Positions 27,220-36,492 of a stretch of 64,000 bases of DNA are shown one piece after another. This DNA is from Vreelandella malpeensis (GTDB taxonomy: Bacteria > Pseudomonadota > Gammaproteobacteria > Pseudomonadales > Halomonadaceae). The stretch's first letter is position 1. Each line of letters starts with the position of its first letter. The stretch spans positions 434,001 to 498,000 of the forward strand of contig NZ_WHVL01000001.1 in the NCBI RefSeq assembly GCF_020622355.1, in the 5' to 3' direction. The position numbers were made by a program, and so were the translations under genes. Under the pieces are notes generated by a model that searched no databases, had not been told where the DNA came from, and saw nothing but the letters and a program-made list of their open reading frames with translations.

Positions 27220-28212
27220 ATGCACGTCCTCAAACGACTCAAGGCCTTCGGCCTGACGGCGCTGGCCGCGGCGGCCCTGCCGGTTGCGCCGGTCGGCGCC
27301 ACGGACTACCCATTGAGCATCGATCATGCGCTGGGCACCACCGTGCTCGAAAAGGCGCCCGAGCGTATCGCCACCGTCGCCTGGGCCAACCACGAGGTGC
27401 CGCTGGCACTCGGCGTGGTACCGGTGGGATTCGCCGCTGCCAACTTCGGCGTCAACGACCAAAGCGGCCTGCTGCCCTGGGTCGCCGCGCGCCTGGAGGA
27501 GTTGGATGAGCCCGCTCCGCCCCTGTTCGATGAAGGCGACGGCATCGACTTCGAGGCCGTGGCGGCGAGCCGCCCGGACGTGATTCTGGCCGCCTATTCC
27601 GGGCTCAGCCAGAGCGACTACGACACGCTCAGCCAGATCGCCCCTGTGGTGGGCTACCGCGAAGGCCCTTGGGCGACGAGCTGGCGCGACATGATTCGCC
27701 TGAACAGCGCCGGCATGGGCATGGCGAAGGAAGGCGATGCGCTGATTGGTGAGCTCGAGACGCGGATTCGCGAGACCGCCGCGCGCTACCCAGAACTAGA
27801 CGGCAAGACCGCCATGTTCGTCACGCACCTCGACCCGGGCAACCTGGGGCGGATCGCCTTCTACTCGGATAACGACGCCCGCGTGCAGTTCTTCCACGAC
27901 CTGGGCCTCGCCTCGCCCCAGGTCGTGCTCGACCACTCCGCCGAAGGCGAATTCTCCGGCGCCATCAGCGCCGAGTTGATCGACGCGCTCAACGATGTGG
28001 ATATTCTGGTCACTTACGGTGGGGCGTCGCTGCTCGAGGAGCTCGAGGCCAACCCGCTCACCTCGCGCCTGCCCGCCGTGGAAAACGGCGCGGTCGTGAT
28101 GCTCGACGACAGCCCCCTGGGCACCGCTGCCAACCCGACCCCGATGTCGATTGACTGGGTACTGGATGACTATGCAAGGCTTCTCGCCGACGCCGCGCGC
28201 AAGGCCGAGTAA
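27220..28212 (+). CDS. Iron-siderophore ABC transporter periplasmic binding protein
   Basis: A 330-residue type III binding protein with a Sec signal peptide (MHVLKRLKAFGLTALAAAALPVAPVGA in pieces) and no lipobox cysteine, so it is soluble in the periplasm. Features are the N-lobe strand APERIATVAWANHEVPLALGVVPVG, the motif FEAVAASRPDVILAAYSGLSQSDYDTLSQIAPVV, and the C-lobe VDILVTYGGASLLEELEANPLTSRLPAV. These match the FecB/FhuD-like family for ferric siderophores (COG0614). Strong GAAAGGAAAC precedes the ATG. The 3' end overlaps the first permease gene by 41 bp. Confidence 0.92.
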   Translation: MHVLKRLKAFGLTALAAAALPVAPVGATDYPLSIDHALGTTVLEKAPERIATVAWANHEVPLALGVVPVGFAAANFGVNDQSGLLPWVAARLEELDEPAPPLFDEGDGIDFEAVAASRPDVILAAYSGLSQSDYDTLSQIAPVVGYREGPWATSWRDMIRLNSAGMGMAKEGDALIGELETRIRETAARYPELDGKTAMFVTHLDPGNLGRIAFYSDNDARVQFFHDLGLASPQVVLDHSAEGEFSGAISAELIDALNDVDILVTYGGASLLEELEANPLTSRLPAVENGAVVMLDDSPLGTAANPTPMSIDWVLDDYARLLADAARKAE

Positions 28213-29239
28213 CGCGGCCCCCGCGCGCCCAAGCGTCCATCGCCGGTACCTGGCCAGGCGCCTGACCGGCGCGGCGCTACTGATCACGCTGCTGCTGGGG
28301 GCCGCGGCACTCTCGGTTGCACTGGGCGCGCGCAGCGTCGGCTGGGCGGAGATTCACGCCGCGCTCACAGGCCAGGTGCAGAGCGTGGGCGACGCCGCCG
28401 TGGCCAGCCGCCTGCCGCGCACGCTCTTGGCGCTGCTCGCCGGCGCCGCCTTGGGCGTGGCCGGCGGCGTCATGCAGGGGCTGACGCGCAACCCCTTGGC
28501 CGATCCCGGCCTTCTCGGCGTGAACGCCGGGGCGGCACTTGCCGTGGTGATCGGCATCGCCTGGTTCAACCTGCAGACCAGCCTCGGCTTCATCATGAGC
28601 GCCCTGACCGGGGCGAGCCTGTCGGCGGTGGCGGTCTACGTCATCGCAAGCCTTGGCCGCGGCGGGGCCACGCCGCTTCGTCTGGCGCTGGCGGGGGCGG
28701 CGATCACCGCCGCGCTCACCTCGCTCACCACCGCCATCATCCTGCCCCGGGGCGATATCTCGGGACTGGTGCAGTCCTGGCTCGTCGGCGGCGTGGGCGG
28801 GGCCACCTACGACCAGATCACACCGGTCGTGCCCTTTCTGGCAGTGGGGTTCATCGTGTCGGTGGCCTGTGCGCGCAAGCTCAACCTCTTGGCGCTGGGC
28901 GACGACACCGCCGCCGGGCTTGGCGAGAACGTCGCGCTGGCGCGGGGGATGTCGGCGCTCGGCGCGGTGCTCTTGTGCGGCGCGACGACCGCGGTGTGCG
29001 GGCCGATCGGCTTCGTGGGCCTGGTCGTGCCCCACGCCTGTCGCCTGCTGGTGGGGACCGACTACCGCTGGCTCTTGCCGTTTTCCGCCCTTGGCGGGGC
29101 GATTCTTCTGCTGCTTGCCGACGTGGCCGGGCGGCTGGCGGCGCATCCGGCGGAGCTCGATGCGGGCATCGTCACCGCGTTCATCGGCGCGCCGGTCTTC
29201 ATCTGGATCGTACGCCGCCGCAAGGTAGGCGCGCTATGA
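28172..29239 (+). CDS. FecCD-family iron ABC transporter permease 1
   Basis: A 355-residue permease with about ten hydrophobic helices. FecCD motifs include SRLPRTLLALLAGAALGVAGGVMQGLTRNPLADPGLLGVNAGAALAVV in pieces, the cytoplasmic coupling region LALGDDTAAGLGENVALARG and GPIGFVGLVVPHACRLLVGTDYRWLLPFSALGGA. It forms the inner-membrane channel together with the next gene product. The start at 28172 lies inside the binding-protein gene; two other in-frame ATGs 6 and 21 bp upstream are possible. The stop overlaps the next start (ATGA). Confidence 0.93.
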   Translation: MQGFSPTPRARPSNAAPARPSVHRRYLARRLTGAALLITLLLGAAALSVALGARSVGWAEIHAALTGQVQSVGDAAVASRLPRTLLALLAGAALGVAGGVMQGLTRNPLADPGLLGVNAGAALAVVIGIAWFNLQTSLGFIMSALTGASLSAVAVYVIASLGRGGATPLRLALAGAAITAALTSLTTAIILPRGDISGLVQSWLVGGVGGATYDQITPVVPFLAVGFIVSVACARKLNLLALGDDTAAGLGENVALARGMSALGAVLLCGATTAVCGPIGFVGLVVPHACRLLVGTDYRWLLPFSALGGAILLLLADVAGRLAAHPAELDAGIVTAFIGAPVFIWIVRRRKVGAL

Positions 29240-30279
29240 ACCACGCGACCCCTGCACAAAGGGCAGAGCTGAGCGCACTGCGCCGTGGCCGGTTTAGGCG
29301 GCGCCGGGGGACGCTGGCGCTGCTCGCCGCCGGGCTTTTGGTAGGTGTGCTGGTGACCCTTGCGCTTGGCCAGTCCTACACCCCGCTTTCCACGGTGGCG
29401 CGGGTGCTGGTCGGTGTCGACGTGCCGGGGGCAAGCTTCACCGTGGGCGAGCTGCGCCTGCCCCGGGCGGTGGCGTGCCTGCTCGCTGGCGCCTGCTTTG
29501 GCCTGGGCGGCGTGGCCTTTCAAACGCTCTTGCGCAACCCCCTGGCCAGCCCCGACATCATCGGTATCAGCAGCGGCGCCAGCGCCGGTGCGGTATTCGC
29601 CATCGTCGCGCTCGCCTGGAGCGGGCCGGCGGTGGCACTTGTCGCGGTGGCCGCGGGGCTTGGCGTGGCGCTTTTGATCTACCTGCTCTCCTGGCGCGAC
29701 GGCGTGACCGGCGCGCGGCTGATCCTGATCGGCATAGGGCTTGCCGCCATGCTGCAAAGCGTGACGGCGTATCTACTGATGCAGGCGCCGAGCTGGTCGC
29801 TGCAGGAGGCGCTTCGCTGGATCACCGGCAGCGTCAACGGCGTGCGCCTGACGCAAGCGCTGCCGCTGAGCCTGGCGCTGGCGCTGCTGGGCGGGCTGTT
29901 GCTGAGCCGGCGCGCCGATCTCGACGCGCTGCGCCTGGGCGATGAGCTCGCCGCGGGGCTCGGCGTGCGCCTTGGCGTTACCCGCATCGTCGTGGTGCTG
30001 GCGTCGGTGGGCCTGGTGGCCTTCGCCACAGCGGTGACCGGGCCCATCGCCTTCGTGGCGTTTCTTTCCGGGCCGATCGCCGCGCGCATCAGTGGCCAGA
30101 GCGGCTCGCTGCTGTTACCGGCAGCGCTGGTAGGGGCGCTTCTGGTGCTGGCAAGCGACTACGCCGGGCAGTTCCTGCTGCCCGCCCGCTATCCGGTGGG
30201 TATCGTCACGGGCGTGCTGGGCGCACCGTACCTCGTTTACCTGATCGTTCGCGACAACCAACGCAAGGGCGCTTTATGA
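29236..30279 (+). CDS. FecCD-family iron ABC transporter permease 2
   Basis: A 347-residue permease of the same family, with GELRLPRAVACLLAGACFGLGGVAFQTLLRNPLASPDIIGISSGASAGAV, LRLGDELAAGLGVRLGVTR and GPIAFVAFLSGPIAARISG. The Arg-rich N-terminus (RRGRFRRRRG) precedes the first helix. It pairs with the preceding permease as a heterodimer, as in FecC/FecD. Both ends overlap neighbours by 4 bp (ATGA), showing a single translationally coupled operon. Confidence 0.93.
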   Translation: MNHATPAQRAELSALRRGRFRRRRGTLALLAAGLLVGVLVTLALGQSYTPLSTVARVLVGVDVPGASFTVGELRLPRAVACLLAGACFGLGGVAFQTLLRNPLASPDIIGISSGASAGAVFAIVALAWSGPAVALVAVAAGLGVALLIYLLSWRDGVTGARLILIGIGLAAMLQSVTAYLLMQAPSWSLQEALRWITGSVNGVRLTQALPLSLALALLGGLLLSRRADLDALRLGDELAAGLGVRLGVTRIVVVLASVGLVAFATAVTGPIAFVAFLSGPIAARISGQSGSLLLPAALVGALLVLASDYAGQFLLPARYPVGIVTGVLGAPYLVYLIVRDNQRKGAL

Positions 30280-31094
30280 ACGCATCCTCCCTGCAGGCCG
30301 AGGCGCTCACCGCCGGCTACGGCGAGCGCCGCGTGCTCGACAACGCAAGCGTCGACATCGCGCCCGGCCAACTCACCGCCATCGTCGGCGCCAACGCCTG
30401 TGGCAAGTCGACGCTCTTGCGCGTGCTCTCGCGGCTGATCGCCCCGGCGAGCGGGCGCGTACTGCTCGATGGCAGCGCCATCGATGGCATGGCCGCACGC
30501 AAGCTGGCCCGCCGGATCGGCTTTCTGCCGCAGTCGCCCATGGCCCCAGAAGGCATCAGCGTGCTGGAACTGGTGAGCCGAGGTCGTCACCCCCACCAGG
30601 GGCTGTTCAGGCGCTGGAGCGCGGCGGACGAGGCGGCGGTGGCCGATGCGCTGGCCGCCACCGGCCTTCTGGCGCTTGCCGAGCGCGCGGTGGACGAGCT
30701 CTCCGGCGGCCAGCGCCAACGGGTGTGGATCGCGATGGCGCTGGCCCAGCAGACCAACGTCCTGCTGCTCGACGAACCCACGACCTTTCTCGACATCAAC
30801 CACCAGATCGAGGTGCTGGACCTGCTGACCGAGCTCAACCACACCCGCGGTACTACGGTAGTGATGGTGCTCCACGAACTGAACCTGGCCGCCCGCTACG
30901 CGGATACCCTGATCGCCATGGCGGGCGGGCGCGTGTATGCCGCGGGCACGCCAGAAACGGTGCTGACCGAAGCCACGGTGCGGGAGGTTTTCGGTCTTGA
31001 AAGCCGGGTCATCGAGGACCCGGTGACCGGCAAGCCGATGATGATTCCGTTGGGGCGCCATGGCGGCGTGGGCAGCGCTACTCGCTCATCTTGA
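30276..31094 (+). CDS. Iron-siderophore ABC transporter ATP-binding protein
   Basis: A 272-residue ATPase with Walker [10 protein letters not shown] (38-46), Q-loop FLPQSP, signature LSGGQ (142-146), Walker B LLLDEPTT (from 163) and the switch His in [15 protein letters not shown]. It matches the FecE/FepC group that powers ferric siderophore import. It ends the iron operon. Its last 17 bp overlap the end of the convergent lldD gene. Confidence 0.94.
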   Translation: MNASSLQAEALTAGYGERRVLDNASVDIAPGQLTAIVGANACGKSTLLRVLSRLIAPASGRVLLDGSAIDGMAARKLARRIGFLPQSPMAPEGISVLELVSRGRHPHQGLFRRWSAADEAAVADALAATGLLALAERAVDELSGGQRQRVWIAMALAQQTNVLLLDEPTTFLDINHQIEVLDLLTELNHTRGTTVVMVLHELNLAARYADTLIAMAGGRVYAAGTPETVLTEATVREVFGLESRVIEDPVTGKPMMIPLGRHGGVGSATRSS

Positions 31095-32238
31095 GCTCTT
31101 TCACCACCGCGTCGAGATGGCTCTGGTTGATCTCGGCAGGCGTATTGGCGCCGATCAGCGTCATGGTCACGCGCATGTCCGCGGCGATCAGCTCGAGAAG
31201 ATGCGTGACGCCCGCCTCGCCCCGGGCGGCGAGCGCGTAGGCGTAGGCGCGTCCGAGCAGCACGCCCTTGGCACCAAGCGCCAGCATGCGCACCACGTCA
31301 AGCCCCGAGCGCACGCCGGAGTCCGCCAGTACCGTGAGCTCGTCGCCGACCTCCTCGACGATGTGCGGCAGCGCCTGGGCGGTGGAGATCGCGCCGTCGA
31401 GCTGGCGGCCGCCGTGATTCGATACCACGATGCCGTCGGCGCCCATGCGCTGCGCCTCGCGGGCGTCCTCCTTGTCCAGAAGCCCCTTGATGATCAGCTT
31501 GCCCTTCCAGCTTTCGCGAATCCAGGCAAGCTCGTCCCAACTGATCGAAGGATCGAAATTCTTGGCCAGAAAGCCCATGTAGTCGTCCATGCCCATGGTG
31601 CGCTGGGTGTAGGCCTCGATGTTGCCGAACGACAGCGGCTTGCCCTTGAGGCCCACGTCATACGCCCATTGCGGGTGGGTGATCGCCTGGGCGTACTGGC
31701 GAAGCTTGGCGTTGGGCCCGGACATGCCGGAGCGCCGGTCGCGATAGCGCGAGCCCGGCAGCGGCATATCCACGGTGAAGACCAGCGTCTTCATGCCCGC
31801 CGCCCAGGAGCGCTCCAGGGCGTTCTTCATGAAGCCGCGATCCTTCAGCACGTAGAGCTGCGACCACTGCTCGCCGTGGGCCTCGCGGGCGACCTCCTCG
31901 ATGGAGCAGACCGATACCGTGGAGAGCGTGTAGGGAATGCCCGCCTTCTCGGCGGCGCGCGCCGCCTGTACCTCGCCGCGCCGGGCGTAGAGGCCGGTGG
32001 CACCCACCGGGGCGAGCGCGACCGGCAACTTCCAGGCGCTTCCCAGAATGTCGGTGTCGAGCGTGGGCGTGCCGCCGCCTTTCAGCACGCGCTGGCGCAG
32101 CGGTATGGCCTGCAGCGCCTCGACGTTGCCGCGCAGCGTGCTCTCGGTCACCGAGCCGCCGTCCAGGTAGTCGAACAGAAAGCGTGGAATGCGCCGTTTG
32201 GCGGCTTGCCGGTAATCCGACGGGCTTGAAATGATCAT
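31078..32238 (-). CDS. lldD: L-lactate dehydrogenase (FMN, quinone-linked)
   Basis: A 386-residue FMN alpha-hydroxyacid dehydrogenase very close to E. coli LldD over the whole length. Examples are [108 protein letters not shown], and the active-site [14 protein letters not shown] with the catalytic His. It oxidises L-lactate to pyruvate and passes electrons to the quinone pool at the inner face of the membrane. It stands alone here, without the lldP permease or lldR. The 17-bp tail-to-tail overlap with the ABC ATPase gene may cause antisense interference. Confidence 0.95.
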   Translation of the reverse strand: MIISSPSDYRQAAKRRIPRFLFDYLDGGSVTESTLRGNVEALQAIPLRQRVLKGGGTPTLDTDILGSAWKLPVALAPVGATGLYARRGEVQAARAAEKAGIPYTLSTVSVCSIEEVAREAHGEQWSQLYVLKDRGFMKNALERSWAAGMKTLVFTVDMPLPGSRYRDRRSGMSGPNAKLRQYAQAITHPQWAYDVGLKGKPLSFGNIEAYTQRTMGMDDYMGFLAKNFDPSISWDELAWIRESWKGKLIIKGLLDKEDAREAQRMGADGIVVSNHGGRQLDGAISTAQALPHIVEEVGDELTVLADSGVRSGLDVVRMLALGAKGVLLGRAYAYALAARGEAGVTHLLELIAADMRVTMTLIGANTPAEINQSHLDAVVKELKMSE

Positions 32239-32357
32239 GATTTCGCTGGAACTCCCGACACGAACGAAGAAGAAACGATCAATAGATCGCTTCGCTAGCG
32301 TACCAAGGTTCCGCCGTCCTGAAGCGGCCCGCTCGCCTCTACTTTAGTCTAGCGAGC

Positions 32358-32380
32358 GCGCCCCGCCGGGAGCGGGGCGC
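32358..32380 (-). terminator. GC-rich hairpin downstream of the second YfcC gene
   Basis: Arms GCGCCCCG and CGGGGCGC with a 7-base loop, 23 bp after the YfcC stop. There is no T-run on the minus strand, so it is a weak or rho-assisted terminator candidate only. Confidence 0.4.
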
Positions 32381-32402
32381 GGGTCGGGAGGGGTCGAGGC
32401 AG

Positions 32403-33833
32403 TCAGAAAGGCCCGTAGTTGATCATCACCGCGATCACCACGAAGGCGATGCCCGCCAACGTCCAGAGGCAGACCAGAGGAAAGGCGAAACGTACCCAGT
32501 TGCCCCAGGGCACCCCGCCGATGGCGAGTACCGACATGAGCACTCCGGAGGTGGGGGTGATGATGTTGGTGATGCCGTCGCCCAGCTTGAAAGCGATGAC
32601 CGCGGTCTGCCGGGTGATCTCCAGCATGTCCGCCAAGGGGGTCAAGATTGGCATCACGACGGCGGCCTGACCGCTGCCGGAGGGCACGAGGAAGTTGAAG
32701 AACAGGTTGAAGAAGAACACCGCGATGGCGCCGAGCATCGACGGCAGGGTGCTCAGCGGCACGAAGACCGAGTTCACCACCGTATCCAGGATCATGCCAT
32801 CCATCATCAGCACCGTGATGCCCTTGGCGATGCCGATGATGAAGGCGCCGTAGAGCATGCCCTTCGCACCCTCCATGAACACCCGCACGAATTCGTTGGC
32901 ACCCATGCGCGCCAGCACCGCACTTCCGATGGCGTTGATCATGAAGATCGCGGACAGCTCGTTGATGCCCCACCCGCGCTGCAGCGACCCGTAGATGAAC
33001 ACCCCCAGGCATGTCACGAAGAACCCAAGAATGACCAGGTGCTGCCGGGTGAAGCGAAGCTGTTCGTCCTGGACGGTGGCCACGTTGTCACCGAAGGGCG
33101 TCGCCCCCATCAGGCTCTGGGTCGGGTCCTTGTCGATGCGCTTGATGTAGCGGCATACGTACAGCACGGTAATGCCCAGCAGTACGAAGAACACCGCGAT
33201 GCGAAGCCCGGCGCCGGAGAACAGCGGGAGCCCGGCAATGGACTGCGCCACTCCCAGGGTGATCGGATCGAACACCGCCGCCGCCGACCCGGAAAAATAG
33301 CCCAGGTAGACGATCGCGATACCCGCGATGGCATCGAGTTTAAGCGCCCGGGCAAGCACGATGCCCAGCGGAATGAAGGCGATCACCGCGTTGGACCCGA
33401 CCCCGATGGCGGACACCACGCCAAAGGCGGTGGAGACGACCACGGTGAGCAGGTACTTGCGCCCGCGGGTCTTGTCCACCAAGCCCTTGATGCCGGCGTT
33501 GATGGCCCCGGTCGACTCCACCACCATGATCGCCCCGCCCATGACCAGTACCAGGGCGATCAGGTTGGCGGAACTGATGAACCCCTGCTGGATCGAGAGA
33601 AAGATATCCAGAATGTTCAGCCCGCGAGATTCGATCAGCTCGAAGCTTCCCGGGATGACGGTGGGCCGGCCTTCGGTCGTTCGCTCGAACTGGCCGGCAG
33701 GAATGAAAAAGCTCGAAAGCCACGCCAGCAGCAGCAAGCTGAACAGGATGACGAAGGCATCGGGCATCGTCCTTTTAAATAAGGGTTTGCGTTTCACGTG
33801 AGAGTTTCCCGAACGTTGTCGTTTGTTATTCAT
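32403..33833 (-). CDS. YfcC-family (DcuC-superfamily) membrane carrier, second copy
   Basis: A 476-residue carrier with about 12 hydrophobic helices and the same motifs as the protein at 8760-10175: VLVMGGAIMVVESTGAINAGI, GVGSNAVIAFIPLGIVLARALKLDAIAGIAIVYLGY, FFNFLVPSGSGQAAVVMPILTPLADM and KLGDGITNIITPTSGVLMSVLAIGG. It follows an M20 peptidase gene by 26 bp on the same strand. The pairing suggests import of an N-acylated or conjugated amino acid that the peptidase then hydrolyses, as for AbgT with AbgAB, although the carrier family differs. The N-terminal 20 residues are basic. Confidence 0.87.
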   Translation of the reverse strand: MNNKRQRSGNSHVKRKPLFKRTMPDAFVILFSLLLLAWLSSFFIPAGQFERTTEGRPTVIPGSFELIESRGLNILDIFLSIQQGFISSANLIALVLVMGGAIMVVESTGAINAGIKGLVDKTRGRKYLLTVVVSTAFGVVSAIGVGSNAVIAFIPLGIVLARALKLDAIAGIAIVYLGYFSGSAAAVFDPITLGVAQSIAGLPLFSGAGLRIAVFFVLLGITVLYVCRYIKRIDKDPTQSLMGATPFGDNVATVQDEQLRFTRQHLVILGFFVTCLGVFIYGSLQRGWGINELSAIFMINAIGSAVLARMGANEFVRVFMEGAKGMLYGAFIIGIAKGITVLMMDGMILDTVVNSVFVPLSTLPSMLGAIAVFFFNLFFNFLVPSGSGQAAVVMPILTPLADMLEITRQTAVIAFKLGDGITNIITPTSGVLMSVLAIGGVPWGNWVRFAFPLVCLWTLAGIAFVVIAVMINYGPF

Positions 33834-33859
33834 TGATCGTTGCTGGGGTCAGCGCCGAT

Positions 33860-34984
33860 TCAAAGCCGTGCGATGAGTGCGGCCAGCATCGCGGTGCGCG
33901 GCACCACATTGGCCAGCAAAATATGCTCGTACTCCGCGTGGGGGGCGGCACCCGTTGCCCCAAGCCCATCGAGGGTCGCGATGCCCTTGGCCGCGGCGAA
34001 ATTACCGTCACTGCCCCCGCCCACGGAGGCCTCCTCCAGGCTGAATCCAAGCTCCTCGCCGGCAGCGCATGCCAGGGCGAACAGCCGCTGGGTGGCGTCG
34101 GTGCGCGCCATGGGCGGGCGGGTCATGTCACCGCTGATCTCCAGATGCGTACCCGCAAGCGAAGGGTGCGAGTCGTAGATGGCCTGCTGCAGGCGCTTGG
34201 CCTCTTCCAGGGTGTTCACGCGAACATCGATGCCCAGCCGCGCCTTTTCCGCCACCACGTTGAGCGGCCCACCGCCTTCGGCGAAGCCCACGTTCACCGT
34301 GGTGCCCTTGGCGTGGTCCGCCAGCCGGTGCAGGCGCTGGATCTGGTGCGCCATCTCTTCCACGGCGCTGGCCCCGTCTTCCGGGTTATTGCCCGCATGG
34401 GCGGCCTTGCCGGTGATGCTCATGTAGTAGCGACCCGAACCCTTGCGCGCGGTCTTGAGCGCCCCTTGGTTCGCCGTGGCCGGCTCGACCACCAGCACCA
34501 CATCGTTTTCGAGGGCTTCTTTCTCGATGCGCTGGCGCGAGGTGGGGCTGCCAAGCTCCTCATCGCTGGTGCACAGAAAGCGCACCTGACAATCCGGCCA
34601 CTGGTTGACTTCCCGAAGCGCCCGCACTGCCCAGATGGCCTGAACCAGTCCCGCCTTCATGTCCAGGATTCCCGGGCCGTAGAAACGCTCGGCTTCCCGG
34701 CGAATGTCGAGCCGCCCGATCTCCCACACGGTGTCGAAGTGCCCCAGGATCAGCACGCGCTTTTGCCCCTGGCCCACGGTGAAGCCCAGGTGATCGCCCT
34801 TGTCCGGCTCGGGAAACACCTCGGGCGTGGCGCCCAGACGGCGCTCGAACAGACCTGCCAGCACTTGGCCGCAGGCGTCCACCGCGGCCTTGTCCAGGGA
34901 GGGCGATTCCGCCCGAACCAGCGTTTCGATATCCGCCAGAATCTGCTCTTGATGAGTGTCGAGGTAGGTGTGAATCGTGCTCAT
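33860..34984 (-). CDS. M20-family (carboxypeptidase G2-like) metallopeptidase
   Basis: A 374-residue dinuclear zinc hydrolase. The metal and catalytic residues fall in LILGHFDTVWEIG (His and Asp), GPGILDMKAGL (bridging Asp), TSDEELGS (catalytic Glu and ligand Glu), VVEPA and the C-terminal GAAPHAEYEHI (His). The lid dimerisation domain (about 180-290) has GKAAHAGNNPEDGASAVEEMA. The spacing is that of the CPG2/ArgE/DapE family, closest in style to carboxypeptidase G2, which frees C-terminal glutamate from acylated or peptidyl glutamate. No signal peptide, so cytoplasmic. It is the first gene of an operon with a YfcC carrier and is divergent from a LysR gene. Confidence 0.9.
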   Translation of the reverse strand: MSTIHTYLDTHQEQILADIETLVRAESPSLDKAAVDACGQVLAGLFERRLGATPEVFPEPDKGDHLGFTVGQGQKRVLILGHFDTVWEIGRLDIRREAERFYGPGILDMKAGLVQAIWAVRALREVNQWPDCQVRFLCTSDEELGSPTSRQRIEKEALENDVVLVVEPATANQGALKTARKGSGRYYMSITGKAAHAGNNPEDGASAVEEMAHQIQRLHRLADHAKGTTVNVGFAEGGGPLNVVAEKARLGIDVRVNTLEEAKRLQQAIYDSHPSLAGTHLEISGDMTRPPMARTDATQRLFALACAAGEELGFSLEEASVGGGSDGNFAAAKGIATLDGLGATGAAPHAEYEHILLANVVPRTAMLAALIARL

Positions 34985-35169
34985 GAAGCCTCTCGAATGT
35001 TGATGTGGGTATGATCGTGCGCGGCAATCAAACAACGCCATCGCAGGAAAACACCGGTACCATCAGTATGTGAGTAGCGACATCGCTGAAGAATGAGAAG
35101 CGGGCGACCGAATCGTTGACTTCATGTCAACACTTGCCGCCCGAGGGGAAGACCAGGAGGACACCGATC

Positions 35170-36114
35170 ATGGTGCAACAGGGCATTGACAAGGAGATCA
35201 CCGAGTACCGGCTCGCCTACCTGTACGAGGTGGCGGAGCAAGGAGGCATTCGGGCGGCGGCGGACACCTTGAACGTCAACCCGTCCGCCGTGAGCCGCCA
35301 GATCGCGCTGCTGGAGCGCCACCTGCAGATTCCGCTGCTCGAAAAGCAAGGGCGAAACGTCATCGTCACCCAGGCGGGCAAGCTCTTGATCGACCATCAC
35401 CGGGAGATGCTCTACCGGCGCCGGCGGCTGGCGGAAACCCTGCAGGACATGCGCCACCTGCGCCGGGGTAGTGTCAGCGTGCGGGTTGGCCAGGGCATCA
35501 TCAACGAGTTCGTCACAGGGCCGCTTCGCCGGTTCAGCGCCGAGTACCCGGATGTCTTCGTCGACATTCACTCGGGCAACATGAGTGAAACCATCAGCCT
35601 GATCCTGCGGGGCAAGGTGGACATGGCGGTCAGCTTCGGCCCGTTGGGCGACCCGCCGGTCACGGTGAGAAGCTTTCAGCGCGGGCCTATCTGCGCGCTC
35701 TTTCCCCCGGCCCACCCGCTGGCCCGGCAACCCAGCATCTCTCTGGAAAGCCTGGCCCGCCAGCGGTTGATCTTCATGGCAGAGCAGTTCGGCATTCAGC
35801 TCTATATCAACGAGATGTTCCGCGAGCGCCGCCTGGCCCCGCTCCCCGCCTTTCAGTGCAACCATTTTTCCACGGCGGTGGCGCTGGCCATGGAGGGGAT
35901 GGGAGTGGCGTTCATGACCCAGACCTCATCTCAATACCTGGTCGACCGCGGCGACATCGCCGCCGTCCCGATCGACCACCCCCTGGCCCACACCGCGACC
36001 TTTCACCTGGTGCGAGGCCAGGGCCGACGATTCACCCCGGCGGCGGAACATCTGTGGAAAGTGTTGATCAATTCGATGCAATCAGACATACAGGACAATC
36101 CGCCTACGCGGTAA
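35170..36114 (+). CDS. LysR-family regulator, divergent from the M20-YfcC operon
   Basis: A 314-residue LysR protein with the helix-turn-helix in YRLAYLYEVAEQGGIRAAADTLNVNPSAVSRQIALLERHL (residues about 12-55) and an effector domain from about 92 (GSVSVRVGQGIINEFVTGPLRRFSAEYP). An AGGAGGACACCGATC site precedes the ATG at 35170. Its position, divergent over 185 bp from the M20 gene, points to that operon as target. It ends 32 bp before a DUF1330 gene on the same strand, which may be cotranscribed. Confidence 0.9.
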   Translation: MVQQGIDKEITEYRLAYLYEVAEQGGIRAAADTLNVNPSAVSRQIALLERHLQIPLLEKQGRNVIVTQAGKLLIDHHREMLYRRRRLAETLQDMRHLRRGSVSVRVGQGIINEFVTGPLRRFSAEYPDVFVDIHSGNMSETISLILRGKVDMAVSFGPLGDPPVTVRSFQRGPICALFPPAHPLARQPSISLESLARQRLIFMAEQFGIQLYINEMFRERRLAPLPAFQCNHFSTAVALAMEGMGVAFMTQTSSQYLVDRGDIAAVPIDHPLAHTATFHLVRGQGRRFTPAAEHLWKVLINSMQSDIQDNPPTR

Positions 36115-36146
36115 ACGCAACCCGACAAACCTGCCAGGAGAATTTC

Positions 36147-36443
36147 ATGCCCGCTTATGTCGTACTGACCCGCGAACGCACCCACGACGCCGACGAACTG
36201 GCGCAGTATGGTGCCAAGGCAAAGGCCGCCCGCGAAGGCCACGCCCCAGAGCCCCTCGCCTTCTACGGCGACTTCGAGGTACTTGAGGGAAGTGACATGG
36301 AAGGCGCGGTGATCCTGCGCTTTCCCGACATGGCCGCCGCCCGCGCCTGGTACCAGAGCGATGCCTACCAGGATGCGCGCCGCCACCGCTTCCAGGGCGC
36401 CGACTACCGGGTGTTCCTGGTGGACGGCGTGGACAACGCCTGA
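36147..36443 (+). CDS. DUF1330-family protein
   Basis: A 98-residue dimeric alpha-beta barrel type protein starting MPAYVVLTRERTHDADELAQY, with the conserved VLEGSDMEGAVILRFPDMAAARAWYQSDAYQDARRHR that defines DUF1330. AGGAG lies 6 bp before the ATG. Members are small cytoplasmic proteins of unknown reaction, structurally related to antibiotic biosynthesis monooxygenases. It follows the LysR gene and converges with the IclR gene, so no specific pathway is indicated. Confidence 0.88.
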   Translation: MPAYVVLTRERTHDADELAQYGAKAKAAREGHAPEPLAFYGDFEVLEGSDMEGAVILRFPDMAAARAWYQSDAYQDARRHRFQGADYRVFLVDGVDNA

Positions 36444-36492
36444 GCCTTGCCCCCTCGCGCCGGGCAGCGGTGCTTACGACCGCCGAATCTGA

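Noticed and set aside
29062..29757. Long minus-strand frames opposite the siderophore permeases, and similar ones opposite FUSC, glpK, DctM and the TonB receptor
   Set aside because: High-GC genes leave open antisense frames; these are rich in Arg, His, Gln and Gly without motifs, while the sense frames match known families.
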